Of a stretch of DNA of 64,000 nucleotides, positions 25,634 to 37,560 are shown piece after piece (positions within the stretch are counted from its first letter, which is position 1; each line of letters begins with the position of its first letter). A program made the position numbers and the translations under genes. The notes beneath the pieces were generated by a model that saw nothing but the letters and a program-made list of their open reading frames with translations, made no database searches and was not told where the DNA came from. This stretch comes from Nannobrachium achirus (lineage: Eukaryota; Chordata; Actinopteri; Myctophiformes; Myctophidae), in the NCBI GenBank assembly GCA_963921795.1, contig OY997657.1, positions 27,276,377 through 27,340,376 on the forward strand, read 5' to 3'.

Positions 25634-25724
25634 TCAGGTAGAGACAAGACTGTCAGCTGAGTGGTCCTTGTAAATCCTTAAAAAATAATGCAACCTGGGT
25701 ATTTCAATTCTCTCGTCCTAAGGC

Positions 25725-26172
25725 AAGGGTCTTCAACAGGGGGTCCGGGACCCCTACGGGGTCCTCACAGTCACTACAGGGGGTCCTCCAAATGTGTGTG
25801 TGATAGAATTTTTAGTTTCTCCTTTTATATATTAACCACTTAAACCCTAGTGTCCTTATTCTGAGAACTTTAGCCAAAAATAGCAGATCTACAAGCTCAC
25901 AACGCCTTGCAGCGCGAGGCGTTATGAGCTTGTAGATCGGCTATTTTCGGCAAAGAGGTTTGGTGTAGAGGGGAAAAGGAGCAGAGTAAAAGGTCAAGTT
26001 TATTAAGTAGTGAAAGTGGTTAAATATCTGAAAACACAAATTGACATGAATCCAAAATACACTGATGATTTTGCCGTCAAACTATGAAACTATATGTATC
26101 TATGGGTTGTGGGGGTCCCTGCTTCATCCAAGGGCTAAGGGGTCCTTGGCCTGAAAACGTTGAAGACCCCTG
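25725..26172. mobile_element. hAT-type MITE (CAGGGGTCTTCAAC), copy 1, with hairpin module
   Basis: It starts CAAGGGTCTTCAACAGG and ends GTTGAAGACCCCTG. The exact 8-bp target duplication TCCTAAGG stands at 25717-25724 and 26173-26180. The hairpin at 25873-25951 (TAGCAGATCTACAAGCTCAC and inverse) lies in the first half. It is inserted in the intron just upstream of the rcan3 terminal exon. No transposase. Confidence 0.9.
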
Positions 26173-26599
26173 TCCTAAGGGAAACCCTTGGCTGAGGTAC
26201 ATTAGGCTTCTGGTCATCAAGCAGAGCTAATCTGGTACACTTTACCTATTATCCCCAAAAGCAGGAACCCTGTCCTTGGCAACGCCAGTCACACAAACGC
26301 CACACACACACCAGATTGTATCACAGTTTCCATGGCGATAGGACAGCTGGCAGGCAGGCAGTGTGAAACAGATCTAATGGCTTCCCACTCTGCTGCCAAA
26401 CAGAGAAGAGACAGGAAGTGAAAAGCAAGGCCTCTTTTGTACTGCCGTTACCAAAGGCAGTTGGCAGAGGGAGTCAGCGCGCTGCGCTGCAGCCGAGATG
26501 TAATCTGGTTCAGAATGCCAGGAGTATAAGCCCAAGGAAGAGCCTGTTTCCTGATGCCTGGTGTCCCCATGGTAACAGGAGAATGTGGCAATGGTGGCC
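26173..26599. other. rcan3 intron; no other feature seen
   Basis: No repeat ends or exon recognised. Confidence 0.5.
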
Positions 26600-26607
26600 T
26601 TCTAGGC

Positions 26608-26964
26608 CAGTGTTTCTCAACCTTTTTTCTGCATGGGCACACTTTTCATGTCCCAAGAATCCATGGGCACACCAACATAATACCGGGGTGTAAATATCGT
26701 CACTGTTGGGAAGAAACCTTGTATCTCCAAGTTTCAAATTTGTACGTTTCTTCGCAAAGTAAAGCCCTGCTTCATCATACAAGGCTGTCGCACAACTCGA
26801 CCGTGAGGCGTTGTGTGCTTGTAGATCGGCTGTTTTCACTCGTTTAAATCATTTTTTTATGATAAATACAATACTTGCTTTCAAGCAGTTTCAAGGGACA
26901 CACGTACTTCACCCTTCTCAGGGGCACACCAAAGGTCCCCAGGCACAGTGGTTGAGAAACACTG
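26608..26964. mobile_element. hAT-type MITE (CAGTGTTTCTCAACC) with nested partial hairpin MITE
   Basis: The ends CAGTGTTTCTCAACC and GGTTGAGAAACACTG are perfect inverses. The flanks TTCTAGGC (26600-26607) and CTCTAGGC (26965-26972) differ at one base, an 8-bp duplication. Inside, from about 26693 to 26870, is a damaged copy of the ATATCG hairpin MITE, with only the right half of the hairpin (26806-26838). Confidence 0.85.
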
Positions 26965-26972
26965 CTCTAGGC

Positions 26973-27509
26973 TGAACAACGTGTATACGTGTACAGGTGT
27001 GTGTGTGCGCGTGAGTGCGTGCGTGCTGTGTGCTGTGTGCGTGCACATGAGCTTACAAGTGTGTTTACAAGATATGTTGAAATGTTTGTATTTGATAAAA
27101 ATGCTAATTCTAAAACACAGTCATGCCCAAGAATGAAGTGATATTATCTTTCGCCTACTCGGCCAAACACACACACAGACTTACACAGTATCTGATGTGT
27201 GGTCGGTGACATTTGTAAAGGTTCCCGCAGTCTTCAATATTGTCTCATCAACAAGACAGATAGAGATAACCTTACACTGGCTAGAAATACTGCCTGGGCA
27301 TAATAAAGATGCTTGTCAGAGTGAAAATAAAAAACATCTGCTTCAGATTCGTTTTTTTAACCACCTTGAGAGTGCTAGGATTGAAAGTCCTCCCTGGTGT
27401 AGTTGAAGTAAGCTGTGATGATGGCTACCCCTGAAACTATGATTGCATGAGTATTCTGCTGCACATTTAGTTAGTGAGCATCACAACATTATTGTCATGC
27501 ATGTTGTTG
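26973..27509. other. rcan3 intron; no other feature seen
   Basis: A short GTGC-rich tract lies at 26998-27040. No exon recognised. Confidence 0.5.
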
Positions 27510-28018
27510 GGAAAGTGGGACTGAGTTACTAGGGCCCAAGTTGGAGGGGGCCCTAATTATTTAGCTATTGAAAAATAGGAGATATACAAGCTCACAGCGC
27601 GGCACCGAGTGCCGCGCTGCGAGCTTGTAGATCTGCTATTTTTGAAAAGTCGTGAAAATTGGTGGAAATCTTTGAATATATGTATTTTTTAGCGAACATT
27701 TGTAACTCAAATTTTGCTTCTGGGGGTCCCTGGAACTAAATATTTTGAGATGGGGGTCCGTGGCCAAATACATATCATTTTGGGGGTCCTTCACATGAAA
27801 GGTTTGAGCACCAATGACATAGAAACATAGGTTTTTCAAAAAACCTTAGAAGGATTTGAACTATTCAAAGACTTGCACAAGCAATTTAAAAAAAATAGCA
27901 GATCTGCAAGCTCGCAGCGTGGCACTCGGTGCCGCGCTGCAAGCTTGTATATCTGCTATTGTTCAACAGTTAAAGCATAAAATGTGAGTGAATCCTTGTA
28001 CGCAGGGCCCAGACACCC
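27510..28018. mobile_element. MITE of the CAGGGGCGTCAC family, older copy with two hairpins
   Basis: It is inverted relative to 55902-56379. GTGGGACTGAGTTACTAGGGC and GGAGGGGGCCCTAAT match the inverse of that element's right end, and GTACGCAGGGCCCAG its left end. Two hairpin modules lie at 27569-27645 and 27891-27963. The outermost terminus is lost, so no target duplication was found. It sits in the rcan3 intron. Confidence 0.7.
27569..27645. repeat. Hairpin module with GCGCGGCAC inner stem
   Basis: GAGATATACAAGCTCACAGC pairs with GCTGCGAGCTTGTAGATCTG. The inner stem GCGCGGCAC/GTGCCGCGC differs from the ACGCCTCGC type elsewhere but is perfectly paired. Confidence 0.8.
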
Positions 28019-28212
28019 CTGTTTGCTGCTGTTAATGTTAGACACCACTTAACACCAGAAAGCTTCCTTTTGTGAACATAATATTCAGCTGACATTTGTT
28101 TGCTCATGATAGCAACAGAATTTATTACCAGGCTTGTTTGAATGCTTGATTCTGACTGGTCAATCGCTGAAATCAGAGGTCTGATATTCCTTGATAACAG
28201 ACCGCTCCGCTC

Positions 28213-28395
28213 TATCCACAAGTTTCCGCGGGAGTTTACTGGAGACCATCAGGACCAAACTTCCGGGTTTAACAGCAGACATACAAGCTCACGTCGCGTC
28301 GCAGATGCAACCCGTTGTGAGCTTGTAAATCGGCGCCGGAAGTTCGGTACAGACGTCTGCGCAATGCACTATGGGGCGTTGGAAACTCGTGGATA
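28213..28395. mobile_element. MITE with TATCCAC termini and hairpin module, copy 2 (inverted)
   Basis: The ends TATCCACAAGTTTCC and GGAAACTCGTGGATA are inverses. The hairpin at 28271-28337 has arms ATACAAGCTCACG and GTTGTGAGCTTGTA. It is the reverse-oriented partner of 11724-11915. Confidence 0.8.
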
Positions 28396-28399
28396 CCAG

Positions 28400-28862
28400 A
28401 TCGCTGCCTAATCAAAGGCTCAGAACACCTGCTGCAGTCAGGCTGCACTGCGTGAATCTTATGCTGTACCAACATGTCAGCCATGTAAACAAACACACAG
28501 CGACATTTAGAATTAAACGTTGCTCTCAAGAATGTTTTTAAAAATATTTTAAGCGAGAAATAGACAACGTAGTATCAGAAAATGGATGGATTCTATCTAA
28601 TCAGCACTTCCTTGTTTTCCAAGGCGACCGTGTTGCGCTGGGGGGGACGCCATGCGCAACACTTGTGGAATACTTTCAGCCGTCTGTAAACAAGGAAATA
28701 CTTTGTTTTGTTTTTAGTTTTGAGTCAAATTATAAATTTTATTTAGTAGCCGGGTAAACGACAGGCTCCTTGCGCCTCGGGGAGTTATCAGGCTGTCGGG
28801 ATGTTATTTATGGAGAACCACCGCGGAGCCAGTCGTTATCCCTAACATATTAGCTATCCACC
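28400..28862. other. rcan3 intron; no other feature seen
   Basis: No exon or repeat ends recognised. Confidence 0.5.
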
Positions 28863-29190
28863 TCACCTTCCATGGTGTTTCCTATGGTGATTCCCTGTCT
28901 TCTATATGGTATCGGTGCTTCCTATGGTGTTTTCCTGTCTTCTATGGTACTTCCTAGGGTGTGTCCCTGTCTTCTATGGTGCTTCCTATGGTGCTTTCCT
29001 ATCTTCTATGGTACTTCCTAGGGTGGACTGTCTTCTATGGTACTTCCTATGGTAGACTGTCTTCTATGGTACTTCCTAGGGTGGACTGTCTTCTATGGTA
29101 CTTCCTAGGGTGGACCGTCTTCTATGGTACTTCCTATGGTGCGTTCCTGTCTTCAGTGGTGCTTCCTATGGTGCATCTTCTCTGTCTGTG
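28863..29190. repeat. Minisatellite, unit about 28-30 bp (TTCTATGGTACTTCCTAGGG)
   Basis: About ten imperfect units of CTTCTATGGTACTTCCTAGGGTGGACTGT lie within the rcan3 intron, ending about 240 bp from the exon at 29430. The WYFLGWTVFYGTS frame is a repeat artefact. Confidence 0.85.
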
Positions 29191-29382
29191 ACAGGGAAGC
29201 CCCATAGGAAGCACCACCCTTCAAAAAAGGCTACTCATATAAGCCTTTGTATTGATTCATTCAAAGCTGTGGCACGTGTTGACTGAGAAGCATGAACTGA
29301 CTTCCTGCTTAGGCCTATTTGTTACAGGTTACGGATGCTGACCAGAGACAAATGCGATCAGATGTTTTGATTACTTTGTTCA

Positions 29383-29601
<219 letters not shown>

Positions 29602-29634
29602 CTATCAGAGGTGAGAGAGGGCAGACCATGAGAG

Positions 29635-30288
29635 TTAAAGGGATATTCCACTTTCAAAAAACTTTTTGTCATTGTATGGTCTAATCAGGCTTGTATGAAC
29701 ACCCTGAACAGTTTTTAATTTTCTTCATTCAGTATTTAGATATTTGATGTAAATGTTACTAGGCCCTCCAGGCCAAGGGCCTCTCCCCACACACACTCAT
29801 TGTAACTTCAAACTCCATTTTAACCATGATAGATTCATTAAAAACACCCATTATTTTTTCTGCTGACTCATACTACCCTCCTAATACGTGAGCAGGCCAT
29901 GTTTTTTCCATAACGTTTTTCATGTATTTTTTATATATTTTTATTGCATTTAATTGTTTCCATTTTCCCAAAGAATTATTAAAAATACATGAAAAACGTT
30001 ATGGAAAAAACACGGCCTGCTCACGTATTAGGAGGGTAGTATGAGTCACCAGAAAAAATAATGGGTGTTTTTAATGAATCTGTCATGGTTAAAATGGAGT
30101 TTGAAGTTACAATGAGTGTGTGTGGGGAGAGGCCCTGGGGCCTGAGCGTGCCGGAGGGCCAGATAACATTTACATCAAATATCTAAATACTGAATGAAGA
30201 AAATTAAAAACTGTTCAGGGTGTTCACACAAGCCTGATTAGACCATACAATGACAAACAGTTTTTTTGAAAGTGGAATATCCCTTTAA
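29635..30288. mobile_element. Large TTAA-bounded palindrome (foldback element)
   Basis: Two arms of about 300 bp, near-identical and inverted (29635-29935 and 29983-30288), surround an AT-rich loop of about 50 bp. Both edges read TTAAAGGGATATTCCACTTTC or its inverse. TTAA targets and such ends suit piggyBac or Kolobok-type MITEs. It begins only 34 bp upstream of the rcan3 exon start at 29601, on the acceptor side. Confidence 0.85.
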
Positions 30289-30472
30289 GTCACGCTAAGG
30301 AATGGAGATGAGGGAGAGAGAGAGAAAGACTGTTACATCACTCAGCCGAATGGAAACACGTGTCATAGCAAGACAAACACAGCTAATTAAAGAAATTATA
30401 GTGGGTATGAATAGTGAGTATTCATTTAGGTTCAGTTAAAAAGCATTGACAATACTAGACTATCATCTCTTT

Positions 30473-31123
30473 GACACGTCCAGTGGTGCTTTGGGATTTT
30501 CTTTTCAGGGCGGACAGTCAAAAATTGACGTCACGTGCACGCGCACGCACGCGCCTCTACAGACTATTTAGAAAGAAAGGATGTCAGCAGATATAATGGT
30601 GAGAAAACAAAAACGATGTTTTCTAGTCTTAATTATATTTGCATTGTTACTTAAGATTGTATTTTCTAGTTTCATTTAATTCATTTAGAAAATGCTGCGC
30701 TGCAGTAGAGAAACAAAGTTTGCTTTGAACGAATCTCAAACAGTAGCCTAATACCACATTAATGGAGCCATGTATGAGGACACACATACCGGTACATCGA
30801 CACATGCACATGCAGTCACCGCTGGAAACCTAGGTGTACAGTAGGCTACCGTATATCCATATGAACTAGCCCTTACCCGTTCAAAGATATGAGCTCCGAA
30901 ATGATGTGCAGTGTGTGGGTTATGGGATGTGCACTGTGCACACAGTATATGAGGGATGGAAAGTAACTTTAACTGGCGCTTGCAAGATAATATGTAGGAG
31001 CATCAATGTAAGAAATACTCGTTTCGTTTAATGGCTACAGAGATACTGTGTACCGATCCGCATGATTTTTGGACAACATCTGTAACAGGGCCAAACAACC
31101 CCCCAGCCCGCCCGCCCACCCGC

Positions 31124-31208
<85 letters not shown>

Positions 31209-31572
31209 TTTGGATAATTATATGTTTGATAGGGGGACTTGGGCTTGTGAATCAAGGGGCTAGGGGGGATGCGCTGCTCACCACTCGTGCTGTGTCCTGC
31301 TTTATAGTAGGCTACAGTGGATGAGGACGCTCAGTCGCTCACACATTCACCACTAGAAACCTGTTATGCAAAGTAGTAGCCACTGATTAAAGTACTTAGC
31401 CTGTAGTTCTCGCGGATCCGCGGGGTGAGGGGTTGTCGCGGCTCTCGCGGGATGGGGAGGTACTAGCCTGCACGCGTTTACACGCTCGGGCACCGTTCGG
31501 TGCCGTCCTGTGCCGACCGTGCATGTGGGAAATATATTGACCACACGGCCTTGAAAGTGCTACTGGACACGT
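30473..31572. mobile_element. Possible non-autonomous DNA transposon of about 1.1 kb
   Basis: GACACGTCCAGTGGTGCTTT at the left and the inverse of GACGTGTCCAGTAGCACTTT at the right form imperfect 20-bp inverted ends (four mismatches). The interior holds a (CA)n tract (31127-31204) and no coding domain. The call is tentative. Confidence 0.4.
31127..31204. repeat. (CA)n microsatellite
   Basis: About 38 CA units in the rcan3 intron. Confidence 0.95.
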
Positions 31573-32763
31573 CTATATGAAAAGGGTTAAGGTCTTTACA
31601 CACCGGGGGCGAATTAGCGAATAGCGAATTTGCGAATAATTTTTTAAACCTCATAAAGTCAATGCAAGCTTCCACACCGACCACGAATTTCGAAAAAGCG
31701 TCTGTTATTTATTCGCTCTTGTTTCGAATTTAGCAAATGTTCGCAGGCGAACTCCTCTCTCTTTGTATCAAAGCAACCTCACTTTATCCTATTTAAAGAG
31801 AGAGAGGAGACAGCGTCAAGGGACCATCCCTTTGCATTGAGGCTGAGGGAACGTTTCTCCTTCTCCGTGTCGTCTCGTCTGGTGGAAAAAGTACTCAAAT
31901 TTCTTACTGGTAAAAGTATGATTTAGGCTATATATGTTTTATTATAGGCTATTTATATCTGCAAAAAGTCTAATGTTTTAAAATAAATTGTTGGGTATAA
32001 AATACAATAGGATCCGAAATGTAGTGGAGTAGAAGGAAAAGTACTGGAAATTGGACATAGGCCTACTCAAGTACAAATACCTACAAGTACAGTACTCAAG
32101 TAAATGTAAGAGATATAATAAGATCAAATAAAACAATCAATTAAAAAGTATATAAAGTGTATATAGAATACAGACATAATAAAAGATACAAGATGTAAAA
32201 CAAACCAATTAAAACATGAACAGACAAAGTAGATAGTAATCAAAGAAAAAAGAGTGAAAGCAAAAATGAAATTCACGTGAACGAGTCTGACCAATCTAGC
32301 ATCCTTACGATGCTACTGTAGATAACTTATAACTTGTATGGTGCACTGTTCTGATGCCTGGTTGCTCTCCACAGCTGCAACCATCATGTATGCCTGTATG
32401 CAGCACGTTGTGATGGAATGCGTTGTAATATACTGCATACAGTAGACCACTATACGGTACATGTATGGTATTGGCTAGCATATGGTTTCCTGCACTGAAT
32501 GCAACATGCTACTGTTCCTGTATCATGTATTTCAAGAGATAGTGTACTTAATGCAGCTTGTTAATGTTAACTTAATGTTGTTCATGTTAATAAATGCATG
32601 CATCAATGTCAGCAGCTACATGTTTGTCAATCTGGGAACCCATTTGGTTAAACACTGTTGGCAGGATTTGTATTTTACCAATATAGATATTTTGAGCGGT
32701 CCAGTGTAATACCCTTTTTTTCTTTAAACTTTTATCCCACGATTTTTGTAACCTGTGTGTCAA
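31573..32763. other. rcan3 intron; relic of the AAAAGTACTC hAT element
   Basis: GGAAAAAGTACTCAAATTTC (31876-31900) and GGAAATTGGACATAGGCCTACTCAAGTAC (32045-32075) resemble the element at 36391-36857. No exon recognised. Confidence 0.4.
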
Positions 32764-33205
32764 TAAATTATTGTCTAATGTAATCCTGGGTGTTATACTC
32801 CCTCTGCCAACCTGGGGAGAGCAACGGACTGACCTCATGATTCCTTCTATGCATGAGGAATCCAAGCCACTTCTTTTCATCTGAAAGGGGGAGTTTCCCC
32901 GTTTGGACATACTGTAGGACACACGTTATTCCAACCAGTTCCTTTACCCTCCATCAGGCGCCCCGGCTGGCCAGGGGGAGGCACTATAGAGACCAGGATT
33001 ACTGCATGTTTTTTGAGAGGGTACCTACCTACCCTAGGGGACACGGGGAGAACATGCAAACTCCACACAAAAAGGCCCTTTCGCCAACCTCACTTAAGGT
33101 ATGAGCACTGATGAAGCGGAGGAGAGAACACGCCCCCAGCAGGAATCGAACCCAGGACCTTCTAACTGTGAGGCGACTGCCCTACCACTGTGTCCAGTGT
33201 AATTG
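32764..33205. repeat. Interspersed repeat (GAACATGCAAACTCCACAC type), copy 1
   Basis: It contains GGGGAGAACATGCAAACTCC and AATCGAACCCAGGACCTTCT, a widespread fish repeat type. It is the inverse of 46570-47060, sharing CCAACCAGTTCCTTTACC and GGCGCCCCGGCTGGCC. Confidence 0.65.
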
Positions 33206-33630
33206 TTACATCTTGGGCATTTAGGGATGTATTGGGGATACACTGTGTAGTCTATATGGGGCATAACAACTTTGTTGAAATATTAAATTTAGTTTTTTTG
33301 TGACTAATCGGTCTTCATCTTTCAATTCTCTGACCCTAGATTGCGTGTTTATCGCACGTAATTCAATATACAAAACAACCAAACAACCAACAGACTTATT
33401 TTAATGAATAAAATGTCATATTAATCTATTTCTGCAGCTGTTGGAGCCTAAGGTGTCTCCCATCCATCTCTTTCATTGAAGACATCTACTGGTTGACAAT
33501 GTCAGTAAAGCCATTTGAAGCAGACGGATTGGACACACTTACAGACAGACTACAATTTACAGATTATAGCTTTAACATAATTCCATTTTAGCTCTGCCCC
33601 CTTAGTTACTTCCCTTACTTACTTCCCTCA
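33206..33630. other. rcan3 intron; no other feature seen
   Basis: No repeat or exon recognised. Confidence 0.5.
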
Positions 33631-33676
33631 TTCTTACCTGGGCAAAGTACAGGCTGAGCTTGCTGCCACTAAACTC
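33631..33676 (-). other. rcan3: Duplicated 3' end of the rcan3 exon with its 5' splice site
   Basis: These 46 nt match 33986-34031 with two mismatches. They comprise about 38 nt of exon end followed by CAG|GTAAGAA on the minus strand. The copy lies in the intron, 355 bp downstream of the real donor, and has no acceptor of its own. Read-through to it meets a stop first (at 33923-33921), so use of the decoy donor would truncate the protein. Confidence 0.85.
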
Positions 33677-34208
<532 letters not shown>

Positions 34209-34300
34209 TTACATGAAAAAATGCAACCATTTGATAAGAACCATGGGATGTGCAATACCCTCCCCGGCAACCGCACGTGCACACACGTGCACGCACGAAC

Positions 34301-34335
34301 GCACACACACACACACACACACACACCCACACACG

Positions 34336-34379
<44 letters not shown>
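34301..34379. repeat. (CA)n microsatellite
   Basis: An imperfect (CA)n/(CGCA)n tract about 135 bp upstream of the rcan3 exon acceptor at 34166. Confidence 0.9.
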
Positions 34380-34381
<2 letters not shown>

Positions 34382-35779
34382 AACTGGATTATTTACTTCT
34401 AAGCACTAAGCCACCCAGCCGCTGCCGCGCAGTGAATTATGCACTGATGATTAGACAGGTGTCTACTGTAATCAGACACACGAAGAGTATTCCTATTGAA
34501 GCACTCTTGACAAAGCCATGAATATTAGTGAGAACTTGACTACGTATAAATCAATCAGTCAATCATCTGGAACCCAATCCCATCAGCTTCTCGGAAGGGA
34601 TGGCAGTATATCACATGTCATACACTGTATCTCTCTGGCCACCTGGCTTCCTCTGTGGTGGCACTACGGCACAGGGACATCTGTTGAGCAGGCGGACAGT
34701 AATTTCTAGGTTATGGAGAAGAATGGGACGCTTTTCATTGTTGAGGTGGAGAGTCTGGTCATTTACAATTCAAATGAAATGACTGTTTGCTTACAGTTAT
34801 TCATTTCAACTTCATATTACAATTAAGTTTATAACATTTATAGTGAATTCTATAGTGAATCTCAAAATTTATAACGATACAGTCTGTGTTGAAACTCAAG
34901 CTTTACTGCGATGGATGTATAGGTATTCTTCTTTTTTGTGACCGTACAATTTTTTTTTCTTCTTACTTCTCTGTAACGTTATCCTTGGGATAATAAAGGT
35001 ATTTATCTGTCTATTCAGCAGATGCAATGCCATGATTTTGGCAATCTTTCTGTTTTTCATTCATCTCTAGTTACTTCTCGACCATCCCGATAAAATGTGA
35101 GAGGATGCCTTGCCTGTGTATGTACTGTTGCTTTCCCATTGTACGCTGCATGCTGAACAGACTGGATTTCTACCTCAACTCACATTGACATAATATCAAA
35201 TTGCTTCGCTCAAAAACCTCATGTCCCACCCAAAGATGTACGGTAATTGTGCCAATTCTGCCAAATGGCGTATTGGCATGTGAATGAACCTCAACAACCA
35301 GGAAATGTGAAAGTATTCAAGACAATGTGTAACAGGTGTGAACAGACAGACAGGCTCACAGGAGCGAAAACATAATCCCTCGCCTTTCGCTGCTCCGGCA
35401 TTACTTGTTATCCTTGCGAGGATAAAAAAAGTAACGCCTATAAGGATCATTATCAGGAGGGAATAGAACATGCTTTAAGTGGGAAATTAGATTCCAAGCT
35501 CCCTGTCCCCTTCCTACAAGCTCCTTTGATGCTATCGCCCGTCTCTCTCACTCTGTCTTCTCATTCCTTATCATAAGTTTTCTCTCTCTCTCTTTATCTG
35601 ATTCTCACCTCTACCATTCCTTTCTCCTACCTCTTATACCCCTATCCTTCACTGTTTCCCACTGTCTGTGCCCCACGTGTAATCCAACATCTCCCTTTCA
35701 TTCCTCCATGCAGTAAAACCCCACTCATATGTCAATTTTTACCCAGGATTTTTTTTTGCACTGTGCCTCCCCTCAGCCT
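34380..35779. other. rcan3 upstream intron; retroelement tail near 34980
   Basis: CCTTGGGATAATAAAGGTATTTATCTGTCTATTC at 34982-35017 resembles the 3' tail of fish L2/Rex-type retroelements. Otherwise no exon or repeat ends were recognised. Confidence 0.45.
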
Positions 35780-35984
35780 TTAGTGCCCGCGGGCACCAAA
35801 TTGGCATTCCCAGCTGTGAAGTCAATCATGCGGCGCAGTCGGAGGGCTATAGCACAGAAAAGGAGAGGGTGCCAGGGGGAGAGCTGGCTGCTACGTGCCG
35901 GCAACACACAGCGAAAAGACAGACGGAGCAATCAGGAGGACTATTCTTTTTGTCCTTGCCGTCCTGCTCCCCAGTAGACAGAAA
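35780..35984. repeat. Repeat segment flanking a hairpin MITE
   Basis: Part of it, from AGCGAAAAGACAGACGGAGC to the MITE start, is present inverted next to the rcan3 exon at 33905-33985. The overall element and its ends were not resolved. Confidence 0.5.
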
Positions 35985-36250
35985 GATATCGTCGCTGTCC
36001 GATAAAAACCTTGTATGTCCAAAACCGTTCGTTTTGTATTTATCATTTTAAGAATGATTTAAACTAGTGAAAACAGCTGATCTACAAGCACACAACGCCT
36101 CGCACCGCGAGGCGTTGTGTGCTTGTAGATCTGCTGTTTTCACTACTTCTGTGTTACGGCCTTGTATGATGAAGCAGGGCTTTAATTTGCGAAAGAACGT
36201 ACAAATTTGAAACTTGGAGATACAAGGTTTCCACCCGACAACGACGATAT
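35985..36250. mobile_element. ATATCG hairpin MITE, copy d (full length)
   Basis: It starts ATATCGTCGCTGTCCGATAA and ends ACCCGACAACGACGATAT. The hairpin at 36067-36144 is nearly perfect (AGATCTACAAGC-type arms, inner stem ACGCCTCGC/GCGAGGCGT). It is 266 bp long and is the best full-length reference copy in the window. Confidence 0.85.
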
Positions 36251-36976
36251 CAACGCTGTCGGTTGGAAACCTTGTATGTTCAAAATCGTTCGCTTTGAAT
36301 TTATCATTTAAAAAATGATTTAAACTAGTGAAAATAGTCGATCTACAAGCACGTTGCGAGGCGTTGTGTGCTTGTAGATCTGCTATTTTCCAGTGTTGTA
36401 AAAAGTACTCACATTTTATACTTAAGTAAAAGTATCAATACAGCAATATAGAACTACTCCATTACAAGTAAAAGTCCTGAATTCAAAATGTACTTCAGTA
36501 AAAGTATGAAAGTATTGGCATCAAAATGTACTTAAAGTGCCAAAAGTAAAAGTACAAAATGTTTGATGCGACGCGTTGTGAGCTTGTAGATCGGCTATTT
36601 TCAAATAGTCAAGGGATAAAATAAGGCTAAAGTGGTTAATATATGTTTTTTTTTATATTATAATGTATAACTGCAAAGTAACTAGTAGCTAAGGTTTTCA
36701 AAAAAATGTAGCGAAGTAAAAGTACAATATTTGGATCCGAGATGTAGTGGAGTAGAAGTAAAAGTATTAGAAATTGGAAATACTCAAGTACAGATACCTC
36801 AAAATTGTACTTAAGTACAGTACTTAAGTAAAAGTACTTAGTTACTTTACACCACTGCTATTTTCACTAGTTTTGTGCAACAGTCGTTCGTATATGATGA
36901 GGCAGGGCTTTAATTTACGAAAACCTGCAAACCTGGGACTCTGAGATACGAGGTTTCTGCTGGACAGTGACGATAA
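36247..36976. mobile_element. Second ATATCG hairpin MITE, copy e, tandem and interrupted
   Basis: It starts at the same ATATC that ends copy d (ATATCAACGCTGTCGGTTGG) and ends near GCTGGACAGTGACGATA. A hAT-type MITE at 36391-36857 is inserted into the right arm of its hairpin (36328-36390, continuing after 36857). Confidence 0.75.
36391..36857. mobile_element. hAT-type MITE (CAGTGTTGTAAAAAGTAC) inside the hairpin arm
   Basis: The ends CAGTGTTGTAAAAAGTACTC and GTTACTTTACACCACTG are typical of a very common fish hAT family. The exact 8-bp duplication CTATTTTC lies at 36383-36390 and 36858-36865, within the hairpin arm. It carries the right half of another hairpin module at 36565-36610. Confidence 0.92.
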
Positions 36977-37489
36977 GTGGCTATGAATCTGGGTCTGCTT
37001 CCAAAGAGGCAACATGGCTGACAAACTGCAAGGTCAATGATCCATGAGAGCGCCCCTGAATGTCAATAAACTATCAAATTGAGATAGAACGTCAACACCA
37101 CTGGCATTTAGCTTTATGGTATAGTTAGAATTGGAACACACTTTCTGGAAAAAACACGAATAAACACTATAGTGAATTCCTAACCCTAACCCCTGAACAC
37201 TGAATCTGAACCCAGTCATAACAGAGTCCTTAACCTTGCTTTCATTGGCTCCGCTGTCATTGGCTTATAGCATTATTATTTACATGACTATATCATTATT
37301 ATTTGTACGTAATTATGTACGAAAGTTTGCATTTAGTTTCTTAAGACTTTATTATTTTGTTTTTTTCCGTTCGGCTACTCAGGTCCATCAGTGCTTATGT
37401 TCCTGTTATTATATAGATGATTGAATTGGTAAAATGATATTGATAAAATCTTTATGAAAACAATACATTAATAAACTTTTTCAAATTAA

Positions 37490-37490
<1 letters not shown>
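36977..37490. other. No gene seen
   Basis: A short CCTAACCCTAACCCC run lies at 37180-37194. No exon recognised. Confidence 0.5.

Positions 37491-37559
<69 letters not shown>
37491..37559. repeat. (GT)n microsatellite
   Basis: About 34 GT units. Confidence 0.95.

Positions 37560-37560
<1 letters not shown>

Noticed and set aside
30520-30545. TGACGTCA directly joined to CACGTG as a promoter element
   Set aside because: It lies deep within an intron between late coding exons with no exon or TATA nearby; chance or element-borne sequence is likelier.
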